From Balanoglossus misakiensis (taxonomy: Eukaryota > Hemichordata), in the NCBI GenBank assembly GCA_040954595.2, contig CM082586.2, positions 1,922,001 to 1,986,000 of the forward strand: a stretch of DNA of 64,000 nucleotides, in the 5' to 3' direction. The position numbers were made by a program, and so were the translations under genes. The notes beneath the pieces were generated by a model. It saw only the letters and a program-made list of their open reading frames with translations, searched no databases and was not told the origin of the DNA. Of the stretch, positions 36,501 to 51,607 are shown piece after piece (position 1 is the first letter of the stretch; each line of letters starts with the position of its first letter).

Positions 36501-39500
36501 TTGATATTTAACCATCAAATCAAGCCTGCCGGACATTTACACCACCGTCTGGTAAATGTACCCCTTGATTCCCACACCAGCCCCACGGCGCTAAAAACGT
36601 CACATGCCCTTTTCCGTATTGCCGGGGAATTCTGATCTTGATAAATTCAGCAGGCTGGGGCAGTTTTCAAAGTCACACTATCCCGATTGCCATTGCCATA
36701 AAATTTAATGTTTTTTTCTCTTCTCAGAAAAGCTCCGTATTGATTACCAAAGCGTATGAACACACAATATCGGTCTGCGTCTCAATTGAATAAATTATAC
36801 GCACCAATATATACAAGCACACTCCACTTATAGGTATCGACGACTCTTGAAAATCAGCTGAAACATCGCCTGCAGTGAAAAACCCACTCTCTGTTGTTAA
36901 GCATTTCATGAATTTTTATTGACTGCTAGTTTCAACAACCCTTGTGAAAAGACATTCAGATACTATTTTCTATATTTATATCATTCACGACTTTGTAATT
37001 TTACTTCTGTGGAGACTGTTTTATTTTCAATAGAGTTTCTGTATCATCATGCAGCTTAAATTTAGCAAAGAACATTTCTGAAATGGATGTCGATTTTTAT
37101 GAAACGACACTGAGTAGTGCAAATATTAGCAGCCAGGGTCAACATGTGATATATATTATATGTATGCATATGGCTTAAAGTCTTGGAATAACAGGTACAT
37201 ATTCTCTGACAGATTTTTGTTTGACGTATGTGTACATGTACACACATACACTCTGAGAATGGGCACTTTCTCATAAAATCCGCAATTAAATGATTTTTTT
37301 ATTTCAAGCTCAATTTTGATAGTAACATGAATTTGAAAGGTCATGTCAATGTCAATGTCAACTTCAGACTGATGACAGACTATTTTGGAATAAGCCAGAT
37401 CCTTAAAAAATTAAGTAATGGGTTATTTTGGGTCAATCCACAGAGCAAAGCACCCATGATAAGGACCATGGACTGCCATCCAGATTAGAACATCATTAAC
37501 CTTTGATGGAGGTTTCTGATAAAACCATATTTGAATCTATAATCAAAATCGAGCCCATCACGAGATCAATTAAGACAAAAATAACCCAAAAGCTGGCAAC
37601 TTTGTCTCTTTTAACCGGTGATGCAAGTTCCGGATGAAACCAAGCCAAACGTCACACACATGACAACACAGCAACAGAACGTAGTCAAGACACAAATGGA
37701 AGCGAGCATGTTTCACCTTAAACCACAGCTGTATGCAATACGTCTTCTTGTGAAAACAAAAAAGGACACTTCTACTTTCCCTGACACACTTCCCGTGGTC
37801 GCACCACAACAACCAGTCCAAGGTGAAAGGATCAAAGCTTTTATATAACCAATCAAAGTTTATGACCATCAAATTGTTGACACCGCCATTTTTCATCTCC
37901 ATTTCCACAGTTTTCTGGGGGCTTCTGGTGGGGACAAACTTTCATTCAGTAAATGCATGTTTCAGAATCGCAATTTTTTCCGGAATGATAGAAAAGTCAG
38001 TCTGAATATCCATTTGAATACTGTTGCCTTTCTAAAGCCCTATTTTTGTCCGTTGGTCTCCCCCAGACAGTCGCTTTGAGTTAAGGCCCCATGACTGTGA
38101 AATACCGACTTAAATCTCTTTCATTGAATGGAGCTATTCTTGCTGCTGTTGTTGCAGGTTGTAGTCTACGAAGTTCAATTCAGAGTTGGTGGGTGTAAAC
38201 AAGTAATCGCCAATACCCCACCTTCTGTTGTCCACCACAAGAACATGTGCCTTGCTTTGTGTGGCGATAAAAGAAAATTGAATTGTTTACGAGACGTCGG
38301 AAAGGAAAGTGTTCGGCAACAACAATGCGGAGAGACCAAGTGAACAAGGCAAAGGACGGCCCTGAACTAATCCCAGGGTGGAAGAAGCTTATCTGAATGA
38401 AATCCCCCTTTGAGATGCACAGCTGTGTGAAGGAATTTTAATAGCAGTTCGGTAAACTGGCTGGACGTCTGGGTGCGGGGGTAAGGTTGGTTGGATGCTA
38501 TGGAGGTGGTGCACATCCACTGTTACCAGCAAGGATATTTTGGGGTTTCATTTCAAAGCTGTCCACGTACCAAAAAGAACACAGTCTCATTTTTATGGAT
38601 GTAATAGTTTCTAGTGCACTTATTTGTGTAAATATTGGAAGTCTAGCCATTTTAATGGCCACTATTGCTCGTTTTATCTCTCAGAAAAATTGACATACTT
38701 ATACCATTATTGCCGAGTTAAGGAGAGGTTTATGGGGCTGTTGGCAAGCCCAACCAGCCCTTCCTGGCATATTTTCAAAATGTGATTCTTGTTGAAGAAC
38801 ACCGAATGAGGAATATGGGGTGGATTCTTATTCAGAAAGCGACGATAACAATTTGTGATCGCAGGTAATACATTGTGAGAAAACATGACCATAAATCTAT
38901 ACAGAACGACGACTGCAAACAGCTTTAGTGCAAGGACTTCGATATCTGATCGAGGACGCCCAGACTAAAGTTTCTAAACTGTGTACAGACAGGCCTGCAG
39001 TGTGGAGTCACTGACCTCCCTACCTTACTACAACAATTCACATGCGGTTTCGGCCGACAGCTGCTTTTTAATTGCTCATTAAGTGGCGTATCCCTCGATA
39101 GAACATGGCCACAACTCGGACTGGCCACGACTGCCCTGACACTCTGCAAACAGAGTACGAAACGCAGTCCTTCAGCAAACGTTGTGATACAGTACAAATA
39201 TAAATCAAGCATTCTTTTTCAATTAGCTAACATCGGGCTAACACTAGGCTAACCCGATGTTGGCTAATTGCTAAGCTACCACATATTGTTTCTGTATGAT
39301 CAAGTGATATGGCAGTGAAGTGCTAAACTTGCTAACCCAGGCTAGTCATGGGTTAGCCTTCTGTTTGACCCAGTTTGAAACATCAGTTCGTATCAGTACC
39401 GGTATGCCTGACTCATACCTGACCCTACTCCAGAATGAAAGGTACGGCTGGATTGAAATGTACTCAAAACACACAGGATCAGAGCACCCTGTAGGGGCAT

Positions 39501-42500
39501 GCCCCCTGAACCCCCCCCCCCTTTTCCGCCTGACTTAAAGGGTCAACCTACACAGACTGCATCAACTTGTAACATGGTTAATTGCTCCGATGTTATCAGC
39601 CAATGATAATTAGAGGCACTATTGAGAAAACCAATCTCACGTTGGTTTTCTGAAAAATTCGTGACTATACAAGTCTTGTTGGTAATTGCTGCTCTCTCTT
39701 TGTTTTAAATTAATCCCATGGGAGACGTGCTTCTGTGTTACGCATTCTTAATATAAAACAAATTTTAGTCTACACATATCCTCCCCAACGAACTATTTTC
39801 ATTAAATTAAATTGTTTAACAAGTACATCAGACTCACGGTCACAGACTCAGCAGACATTTCATAAGAAACTCAATAACGGAGACAGACTTTTCAATGTGA
39901 ATAATTGTAACGCTTACACGTTATCAACAACCCGAGAAATGAAATATGGGAAAGAATAATCTGTTAAAATGTGATTAGTTCGGAAAAAGTATTTACATGC
40001 AGATGATAAGTATATCATGCTTATATTGTGTACAGACATTTCTCAAGGCTCAATTCGATAAAGAATTTCTCCCTGAGCTAAAATTAAAATAATGTCAATT
40101 GAGCTGCGTTTTCACTTGACTTCATAAAAATGCCTCGTGGTACTGATGCAATGTATACAACTTGCATGCGTCAATTCGCTCGTAACAATTCCCATTGTAC
40201 AACCTCTTGGTTGAAATGAGAAGAATTTTAATTGGGGCAAGCTTTCATCATAATCTGCCGTGTTCGCCAAAACCCCTTTCATAATTGCAATATGAAAACT
40301 TCCTTTGTAATACACAGATAAGGAATTTCTAAAGGAGGTTCTCGCGACTGTCAGTCATACAAGCCTGGCTATTCACTCTGAAGGTCACCCTTGTTTGATG
40401 ATAAACACCTGAAAATTATCTCACCATTTTTTTCTCAAATTGACACGCAAGTCAATCTTGATTTCTGACAATGCGTGTCAATATTATTCCTGGCCATTAC
40501 GGCAATGACCCTTGAAGTTGAAAGTCAACTCACGGTTACAAAGTGATATACAGTACACAGAAAATTTATAGTCAACTTTGACCAAGTCTGGATGTCTGGA
40601 ATTCTATCGATCTGTGTGTTGCTATCACTATTAGGTAATTACACGAACAATGCACAATCACATATTAACATTATTTTAAGGTGTTACTAGGAAATAAAAT
40701 AAACCTATTTTCTGGTTAGTTCCTCTAAATCACCAGATGACAGTACAAAATAAAACTCCGGCCAGTAACAAACATATCTCAACATCTAGTCAAAATTGCT
40801 GTTGCTAAGACCACAAGAAACATTAAACTTTAGAACAGCTCACTCTAACAATGTACATTGTATATGTAGTGATGTTTGAATTTAATTTACTGAATACTTT
40901 GTATTAATTGCAATATTCATTATCTTGTGAACTTTTATTGAGCCATATTTACATTGTCCCAATTTTAATTTAAAGCTTTACTTGCTCTTTCATAAACTTC
41001 ATCAATACTCCCTATAAATCCACTGCAAACAGTGAGGTATATCTTCGCCACATTGTTGCCATGATACCAGAATTTAATACGTTTGTTCATATTCTTCTGC
41101 CAAAGAAATGCAAACTTATAAATAACCTCCATCCTTTTTGCAATATGCTATGTCGGAATTTTATGCTTCAAATTAATTTCAGACCTCCGCTAGGGACCGA
41201 CTATTAAGTCACATGACCTTTCCTTTGTCAGTGTCTTGTGGACCAAAAAAATGCCGCAACCGCCACGCATTTTCTCATTAAAAATTTCTCGCAAAATATT
41301 TGGTGGAAATACCTGTGTGTCATCCAAATTTTTCAGCTGGAACTGGGCTGTAATGTTTTATGTTGTACACTATTGGTGGCATGCATCCCTGGAGCTAACA
41401 TCTTCACTCACGCCGATGATTGAACACCCGGCCTACTTTGCTAAATCAGCCATGGCCGGCCATCAGCCTGATATACTTGATGGTTGTCGAACTATCTCAC
41501 AGAAACTTCACTTTCTTAACTTTTCAGGCAGTTTTATGTTTATTTTGGTCTCAACTGGACTGAAATTCCCTGTAAACTAAGAAGAACTGGAAGAAAAGTG
41601 ATCATAGAAAACACACCGAAGCTCTCGGTGCGTATTTTGAAATGGAAGTCAGGGCTGGAGGTCAAAGGTGTCCGGCTTCATTATTGCCCATGCTCAACGA
41701 TACAGTTCCACTGTGACCTCACTGATGTGTCCTTAAACAAATAAAACTGTGATATATGGTGAAGAAGGATTTCTATTTTTAAAAAGCCGGCGTAACAGTC
41801 TGGAGCAGTTCAATATTTTGGTTGAAAGCATCCAACGCTCTCTCATTGCTGATATTTTTTTCCACGAGGCTGAAAAGTCGTGGAGATTTAATATCCAAGT
41901 ACCATCTATAAATAAACATTTATGGTATATTTGATTCTTGGGACTCTGTACTGTGGGAGTGATTTTCCAGTTCAAGAGACTGAAATAATGCAGCTGCTGC
42001 AGAAATTGAAATGGGTTTTTATAGGATGGCTGGCTATTGATGGATGGACCGGCAACACGTCCTGTCTGACTTTGGGCGCGCTTAAGTCAACGCGCATGTC
42101 ACATGTATGACCGCCCCTGCTTCAATTCCGCCACTAATTATCGGCGGGTTCCTGACTGGCTGTGCACATGTCTGCCAACACCCCCCACAGCCCCTTCCCT
42201 TGAAGGACGACTCGAACCGTGGAAGGCCTGTAATTCAGGAATTTGATCCATCTGCGCATTAAAACTGAAGGGTCTGACTCAGAAACGGTATGAAATTTTA
42301 TGAATGAAAACAACACTGCCGTCAGCAATAGAAATCATCCGAAACCCTGTCTCACTAACTCGACATTGAATAACTACAGTTTGCTCTTTGATAAAACGGA
42401 CATCATCAGAATAAATTTATGACATAATGTCCAGGGCTTCTGTATCCTGCAATGCTATAATACACCACATAATTGATTGCTTATATGACATATGGTTATG

Positions 42501-45500
42501 CCATATGTTTGGAAATCTGACATCTACCTGACAGCTGAACAATCCACATAATGAACATGCTCATAACTTCAGTTATTTTAAAACATCACGTCGGGATCAA
42601 CCATTTCTTCAGTCTGGCGATTCTACAGATTTGTATTCCATCCAAAGACTGTCTGTGATCACAGCAACACTGTGGTTTAGTCTAGAATCTAGTTGGGTCT
42701 TCAGGCAAAGTTTTTCCTACTCACTCGTAGGATTCCGTTGTATTTCTACGCTAGAATGTAAATGTAATGCACCCTGTGGAGAAATATGACTAATGGTGTC
42801 CCCATGAAGTCAATAATAAACCATCATCACCAAATGATTGGATGTAACGTTACAGGGAGGGGGGATAATTGACAATATTACCCTTGACAAAAACCTTGCC
42901 CCGATCATTTGAAGAACACAGTCTGTTATTGACTTCAAGGGGGATACCAGTACGTACTGGTACGTCAGATATTTCTCCATAGGGTGCGCTTACGTTCTAG
43001 TTTTAAAAATCCAACATGGACTACTTAAATAATATGATAGAGGCTTTGAATGTCCGGTTAGATTGTAGACTCTAGTATGATATGTAAGATGTGTCGATGG
43101 TGATAAAGACAGTCTGGACAGGATGAATACTACAAACATACTGCTTCACCCTTATTATGACTGAAAATAAAAAGAGTGCAAAGTAAGATACTTCACTACG
43201 AGAGCAGGGTACGACACAGAGCAACGGGCGTGCAAATAAGGAGGAACGTTGCTGACCGTACAGGTACACACCCCGAGCTATACAAAATTGGCGGAACTGC
43301 TTGAATAAACAGCAAAAGCAAGCAAAGGCCGGCACGGTAAACATCCCGATGAAAAGCAATCCTGGGAGATCCAGGACTATTTATACCAATATTATGTAAG
43401 GATGTTTTCTGCCAAAATCAGGCAATTCAGTGGAGGAATGAGAGGAATTCAATCTTTGGCTTTGTGCAAAGACCGGAGGTTCTGTTAGATCAAGAACATA
43501 CCCTTGGGGAAATGGTCGTACTGATGTTGAGCTAGGTATTGTTTGGGATATACTGATACTTCAAGGAGATCTCACCTGTAATGCCAACAGTCTGGCCCTG
43601 GTCTTAGTCACTATATGTCACAGAGTGATAGACACACAGAATTTTGCACAGTGCAAGAATATATACAATGTAAAAATACTCTGTTGGTAAATTTTATTTG
43701 GTGTTGACAAATCTTTTGAATGGAAATGTCACACAGTGGACCCAAGACATGATGAGCCGTAAATACTTGTGGTCCCTCTTCACTACTAAAGACAGGTACA
43801 GGATCACACAAAGAGCAGAATATGCCTTTAGGGACCACCAACTCATTTTGCATTTTTGTTTCACGTCACAGATTCGCCCCTTTTATGGAGCTGTCAGTTT
43901 AGAAGTTATCTGCCAACAGCTGATCGGCCAGAATCAGGTTAAGACATGACAGTGGAGTTAATCCTTCCCCATCCTCTATTTCAACCCCCACCTCAACAAA
44001 AACACCAGACTAAATATTTACAGAGTAGGAGGCAGGGGGAGGGAGAAAGAGGATGAACACGGATTAATAGGTTACAAGTTTCATTTACAGACTTTTTTTT
44101 TTGCTTTTCATAGAATTAACAGTCACACTGATTCAAGTCTTGGCATGAATGCATTCATGTACTTAGCAATCTCTGGCACCGGGACCACCAGACACAAAAT
44201 TGAAACATTTCATGAGTGTACGCCCACGCCCATGGGATCAACTTCACCGTCTTACATCATTGGCTCATCAGCAAAGAATCAGATTCTAAAAAGCGTCATT
44301 ATCAGTGACGATTTAACTTTATAAGTGTCAACATGGAAAGTACATTTGTACGAGTCTCTGATCGTAAAGTGTTTCAGGTCTCAAGTGCTGCCATGTTGCA
44401 TATGTATGTATGAAAACCACTCACTGCCACTTATGGAACTGAGCCGATTCTGAGCACTAAACAGTACAAGTATGCTAACTGAAGGGAAAGAATTCTGCTA
44501 AAATTGGCTTAATCTTCGGAGCAGTCCCCACACATGTCCCCTGCGCCACGCTCCGGTGGAATTCGGAAGAAACTTCGTAATCACGCACAACCGATGGGTG
44601 GAGCCCCTTTGAGCAGAGCACACAAGAATGCCAAAACTGCCTCTTATATCTTAATTGCGTGCGAGCAAAATTTCAAAGAGGTTTTCCCTGTTCTTTGAAG
44701 AATTCCTTACACCACGATACCACTAATAATGACGAACACGTCCCACCAAACAAGCGCTAATCTATGCAACAATGGCCGCAGTCCCCATCAAGGACAGAAT
44801 CAGACGCATACCTCCCTGAACTACAGTCTGTTACCGGGGTCCATGCTTAATGTGCCCTGTCACTATAATGTACGTGTAATGGACACAAGAAAACATGAGA
44901 TGCTTTGAAAAAGAACACAATGTCAAAGGTCAGACTCATCAAACGTTGAACTTCAAGTGGGATCTCCCCTATCGGTGGTTTTTCTTTTTCCACCAAATTA
45001 ACTTTACACAAAAGTTGCCCTGTTCCAAACATCTCGCTGTCAATCTGGGCTTTATTTCCATTCAGTGCACAACCTACACTACAATTTGGTTGTTTTTTTT
45101 CAAGTGTCACTACTTTGACAACAATGCCGCTGGGTCTGCGCTTGCACACCGCGCAAGGAAAGCAAGGTCTACTGCGCTGACTTCAGTAAGGCAAAAAGTG
45201 AGTGGAAGATAGACTGCGAGATGTTCAGGATTTGAGATTTATGACCAATCGCATCACGTCTTACACGCGACAACTGAATCTTTTCTGTCACTTCACAGAG
45301 AACGTTCAAAAATGTGAAATTCTAGCCAGCAAACAAGTTGGGACCAGACTTGTATGTCGGTAAGGTCAATGAATTTTAATGCAGGGCAGTGATCCCATCT
45401 CTACCTATCCCCATCTTCATAGTCTTTTTCAGAAATCACAGAACAAGGCACGTTTACTGGCAGACAATGTTGAAAGAGGCGACCGGAGCGACCTTCCCTT

Positions 45501-48500
45501 TTTTGTGGCTGCAGAATTTAACTGGACCCCTACGATCACCTGAAAAGACCTTGCCAAACAAGACCAACTGTTCTGCTTTATCAGGAGTGATTCAAGACCA
45601 GCCCTGCCACCATTACTATTTAATAATTCCCAGTCTGTACAAACTGATCAAATCTTCCCCGCTATCTGGCCGCACATTTCAACTTTACCCCAGAAGGCCT
45701 AACACACCAAATATCAGTGCCCCTCTCTGACGGCATTTCGACAAATTGATTTGTTCAGACTATCAGGTCGGCCATCTCCAAATTAGGAAAAACAGTTAAC
45801 TCCGGGATTGACAATTATCAAATGTGGTTTGCTCTTAGGATCAACATTCCAGTTGTGTCGCCGAATTCAAACCAAACCAGGAGAAATTTCAGTGTGATGT
45901 GGATTTAATGGGGTGATTTTTTATTCCGTATGAGATTTTAATTGCAAGGGGAGGGAACTCTAAAAGAAAACATGGTGTAAATGTTAATTCTACTGAAATA
46001 ATGTTCAAATGCCGGGCAATGTTTAATCGAGCCAAAGTTACACATGTACAGAGTGTAAAAATTGACAGAACATTTCATTCAGCTCAATAGCCAGAAACAG
46101 AACCACTCCTGTAAACGATTTTAATACACACATACTAATATCCCAGCCTTGTAGAGTACCAGAAAACCAAGTGGCTACAATGAGCATTAATGATTTTGTT
46201 TATAATCTGACTGTTTCACACATCTTAAAATAAGATCAGCATATGATGAACTCAGTTTTTCATTTCTGATGGTTTCTCTTTTTTTGGCCTTTGATGTGCT
46301 CCGAAATAAAATTTCCTGACCTTTGTTACGCACTGATAAATTAGCATCCGCTACACCTGTTATCAGCCAGTATTGAAACCAACATTGCAGACAACATCTC
46401 ATGTAACTAATGCAGGCTACAATACACCCTTATGCCATCATCAATCTCTACCATCTCCGTTCATTAATCTTCAGACAGGGAAACTAACTCGTGACAACTG
46501 CACTTTCAGAATGCACTCACAACACAAAAATCTGGCCAAAGATTTTCAAACATCCAAACTATACCCAGCCATTCTGCCTGAACTATTATAATTGTTCATC
46601 CCACTGTCGGGACAACGGATTTCTGACCTGCGCACACAATCGCCGTAATTTTCTCCAATATTCACGGATCTCTGACCACTTTCAAGTCAAGAAATCGCTT
46701 GAGAATAGAGCAGCTGAAAGACTCCGGCTTAGTTCAATTACATGTCGACTGACTCGCTCAGTCACAAAGTCAACTGGACTATTGACTATGCTGCAGTAAT
46801 TACCTCTAATTGTCAAAACTGCTGATATTTGGAGCCGGTGATGTCTTGATAAACAGTCCCTTTGCTATCTACCTGGTCAAGTACACCTTCTCATAAAACA
46901 TTCTGCAGGTATCAACAGGTATCCAATTGCCGTCTCAGGCAGTTCCTCCGTCCCCCCAAAATCTCAAGTTTTTTTCCAGGACACTGATGTGGTTCCTACT
47001 GTGTTATGTTTATATCGAAGTTGATAATTATATATCTAGTTTCGTTCAGAGTAAACAGACACTTCAGGCAAGTAATTCTGCAATGGTAATACTGCAGCAT
47101 GTGAAAGAAGAGCGAGACTCTGGCTGAATTAATAGGTGTGACATGCAGCAATAAATTGAGCTTGTCTGGTGTCAATGATATGCAGCAGTATCATAGAAGC
47201 CGCTGAGTGTGGCAAGGTAAAAGGCCACTGTGGTAAGTGGACCGAATGCAACGATTGAGTCGAGGAGAATGCAACAAACGCGTTTTAATAATCCACTTCA
47301 CATTGAGGAGCTTAACGTTGAAAAACATGACTGCCGATCGACCGTGTGGCAACAGACAAGCCAAGTGTATACCTTGACATCGATAGCAGCATTAAGTTCC
47401 ACTCGGTGTGAAGCGAGTTTATTCGTTTGCTGACGGGGAGGGTAGGCAAGGGGGCAAAGTGCGTCTAATCTTTTTGTAAAGATACTGGGTCACACTCTGG
47501 TGACTCTCGACTGGGTACAAGGGCACGGCGTGTGTGCCACCTAGCTGTGCTGCGTTCCGCCCCTAACACGAGTTCCCACACTGCTATCAGAAATTACACT
47601 CTGAAATCTCCTCTAATGGGCAAACAGAAATACATATCACATTCAAAGCTAACAAAGTTCCCATCTCATTTCGGCTTAATCATCATTTGATACCCAGCTT
47701 ACGCCCTTCACACGGACTCATTTGGTTGATTATTATTAAAAACTTGGTGGTCAAAGCCTAGCCAGAGTGTTGATCAAGGCTCACTATGAATGAAATACAA
47801 TGTGACTTTTCAAATAATGGCTTTGCTAATACTGTACCTTGGACTAAATTAAAATGTGATGAATAGAGAGATTCAAGTTACGATTTTTCCACATCATCAA
47901 CTGGCATCCCACTAATATATCTATATACAATACTAAACTACTGTCATTGTTTCAGGCTTAACTTTACAACCAATCCCCCCACTCCCTTTCAAAGGACAAA
48001 AATCCAGCTGACTCGAACAATTATCTCCCAATTATCCCTTTTGTATTTGATACAGCATCCAGCCGCATGACAAATATGATTTTGATTAATCTCCTGGGAG
48101 CATCTCCGAAAAAAGAAAAGATTGAGTGACAATCCTCATGATTAAAAAATGAAAAAATCTTGAAATGAAATACATTGAGATTATTGTTGCGACCGAGAAA
48201 ACCGCTGTGAATAGTTCTTTTTATTTGTCACATGGCTGATTAGTTGCTATTTTAATCAAGAGAGGACAGTGGGTCCGCATTGTAAGCAGCAAAAACCACG
48301 GGGTGGAACTGCTTGCTTCTGAGGTATCCGTTTTCAAACATATCTGCACAGTAGCAAGCACTATCTGTTTCATAGAAGAAGGCTGACCCCTATTGGGTTT
48401 CTCTCTTATTACAAATATTTCTAGTAGCCCTAATGAGTTTATATTTCAACATGGCATAAAGTCGCTGCCCCTGGTTCAACCCTTTACAATTAAAACTTCT

Positions 48501-51500
48501 CTCCACAGATGCAACGAAAATAATAATCACTTCCCTGAAAGAGCGAGACAGTGTGCATATATTTCAGTCTCGGCCTTCTGCTCGCTGGATGATGGGGGCG
48601 GCTAAAAGTTCTCGAGTTTCACTGACAAGGTAAGTATTTTTGCTGGAGTCAATTTGATTAAATGTATACAGCCTTATTAGCGACAGTGGCAAGTGACTGC
48701 CATGGTCCATAAACCACGGGTCTCTCTAACAGCAACTGTTACTTTCGTTGGAAAAACGTTAAGTACAAATGAATGCTCTTGCTCGACAGAATGGCAACTG
48801 CACTCGCAACAGAACAACAACAGAGCAAGCGAGCTACCCACTGTCCCTTTGACATGACATCAATGGTCATAAATCCAAATAAATAATCATGTGAGCTAAC
48901 AGCTTAACTACCACCATCGGCCAATAAATATGTCACATTAAGGAATTTTGTTGTGGAAAGAATAAGGGGGAAAACTCCTTGTCACACTACATGCTGAAAA
49001 TTACAACTAGAGTACAGCTGACGTTGACAAAGGAGAACTAACTCGCTCGAGCATGTGTCTTGAAACAATCATTTCACCATGTTTATTTTATGCAAAAAAT
49101 TCCTGCAGTTCTTACAACAGAAAGTTCAAATCAGACCAGCAAACTAACCTGCAGAGCGTACGCCAAATCTAAACAAATCAGTCTGCGCAACCATCTACAT
49201 TCACACGTCAGAGGCTATTTTTATACTCCCAACACCTGTCACTTCTGTGAACAAATTCGGAATTAATGAACGTGGCTGGTATAGCCTTAATTGAGCTACA
49301 GCTCTTGGGTTAACCACACAAACACACTGGTCACACACAAAACTAGCTGGAGTGTTTGGTATGGCCCAGAAAGTTTGGTTTGCGAGCAGTGTGTGGGGTA
49401 TATATACCACTGCACAACAGCTGAAAATACAGAGTTTGTGGGATGGAGTGACCACATTTCAGATTTCTTCTGGGTTTACTTCATCAGCTAATGACGAGAT
49501 GATAATTCTTCTTTCTGCGCTAGTGAAAACTAAGAGACCACATTTCCACTTGATTGTGCTGACAGCTGTTTTCTAAGTCTACACATGATGTCAGAAGCTG
49601 TTTCTCAGATTGCCCTGAATTCTTCAAGAAGTCTTCAAGGGGGGATTTCTACACTGGCTAAATTCTGAACAACCTGGGAGACCTTTTTGGTGATGCTTTG
49701 GCTAACACCTGACAAAATACATTCATGTGGGCGTGGCGAGTTGGCCCTGGTATCAGTTGCCCCTTTCAATGTTAATTTTGAACACAGATAAGACACAGCA
49801 TTATCGTCAGAAGGCAACCCTAATTGATGTATTAGACTTCAAAATGTGCAAGCATGCAGACACAGACAAATCTAATTTCCTGAAAGGGGTTATTTAAAGC
49901 CATGGCCGACTCTCAGATAAGCTGCACCAGAACAAGGTTACATACGCTGGACACATTGAATCTCAGAGGAAGAAGAGATTTTCAATTTTGTGTGTGTCCT
50001 TCGCAGGGAAAACATGCTTTAGGGCATTTCCAACTTCTCAGAATCTGCACGGACCTCCTTGCGGCGACCCTCTGAACAGATAAGATGCCACCTGTTTTTC
50101 ATGTTACACAACAGAAGTCAGCAGAACACATAATCAGCCGTCCGATCAAGCTAAAAGCACGTGTTTGGTATTAAAAGCGAAAGAAGAAAATACACTAATG
50201 CTGTAATGTTTCTATCTAAGTTGGAACTTTACTTTGATAAGAAGATGAGGCAGATACAACACTAATAAACACTGTTAATATCCCCTCTGGGTGGAATTAT
50301 AAATACCATATGAAGTCCCTAGCATTTGGTAAATTTGTTCAAGAGTCTTGTAAAAAAGAATGTGTGAAATTCTCACTATGAGAAAAAACAATCAGAACCT
50401 GATTGATAATTATGTAGAATTTGTTTCCTTTAGTCGTATTAATAGCTGGAACAATTTGCTACTTCTCTGCTAGTTGTTCCCTGCTCTGGTTTGTGACATA
50501 TTTTGGTCCAATCTCTGACCAGATTTACATAATGAGTAGCTGTACAGTGTGTGCTGTAATAAAGGTTTACAACTGAAAACATGTCACGTAACAAAGTGGC
50601 ATGATGTTAGAAACTTAATATACAGGAATCTATTTAGTATAACCAAAACATCTGGAGCAACAAGGAAATTTAATAATAATTTTCTGGGTGTGGGGGCAGA
50701 AACAAGGTTAGTCTAATATTTACCAACTGGTGGAAGAGGACTGCGCCCATATTGCTACAAGGAAATGTACTACTGTAATAGTTCTGGTTGTCCAATTAAT
50801 CCAAGAACCTCTTAAAACAACATGGCGCATCAACACTGATGCTACAATTATTTAATTTGACACTCTTTCCAGGGCCACCCAAAATCAAACAAATACCGAT
50901 GCACTTGACCGCAAAAACATCAATTCGCATCTCATCATCACAGGGCAATTGTAAGAGAACCGAATGTGATGAAAAATGTAAAACAAGTAAACACCACTTG
51001 ACTTTTATGTTCAAACTGACTAATAATGGAATGGCCATTTATATCGTCTCCACTCAACCAGAAAAACAAATTAACAACCGATAAGTGGCAGCTGTATTCA
51101 TCAGAACAGGATAATATTCATAGCTCCTTCCATGATAAAGTATTGAACACAGCACAATGAACATGTAATGAAATGCATGTGTGGTGAGCAGGCTGCAAGA
51201 CAAACTGCCAACAGCGCTTATGTTGAAATTACACTTCCATTGCAAAAGACTTTTTGTGTAATGTTGAACAACAACCTGAAGTTAATCAATTTTATGCATT
51301 AAAATCTCAATATGGATCGAGTACTTGGACATCAAGATTGGGCGTTCACTAAAATCAATTATTCACCATATATTTACAAAACTGAAACCTTAAAAAATGC
51401 AATATCATCAGTTTTTCCCTCTGGTACTAAGCACAGCTAGCTTTGCAAAAAAAGACATTTCGTTACAGTACAACAGCTGACCAAGTTAGGGGGTCCACAA

Positions 51501-51519
51501 ACTATCAATTAATACACAG

Positions 51520-51607
<88 letters not shown>

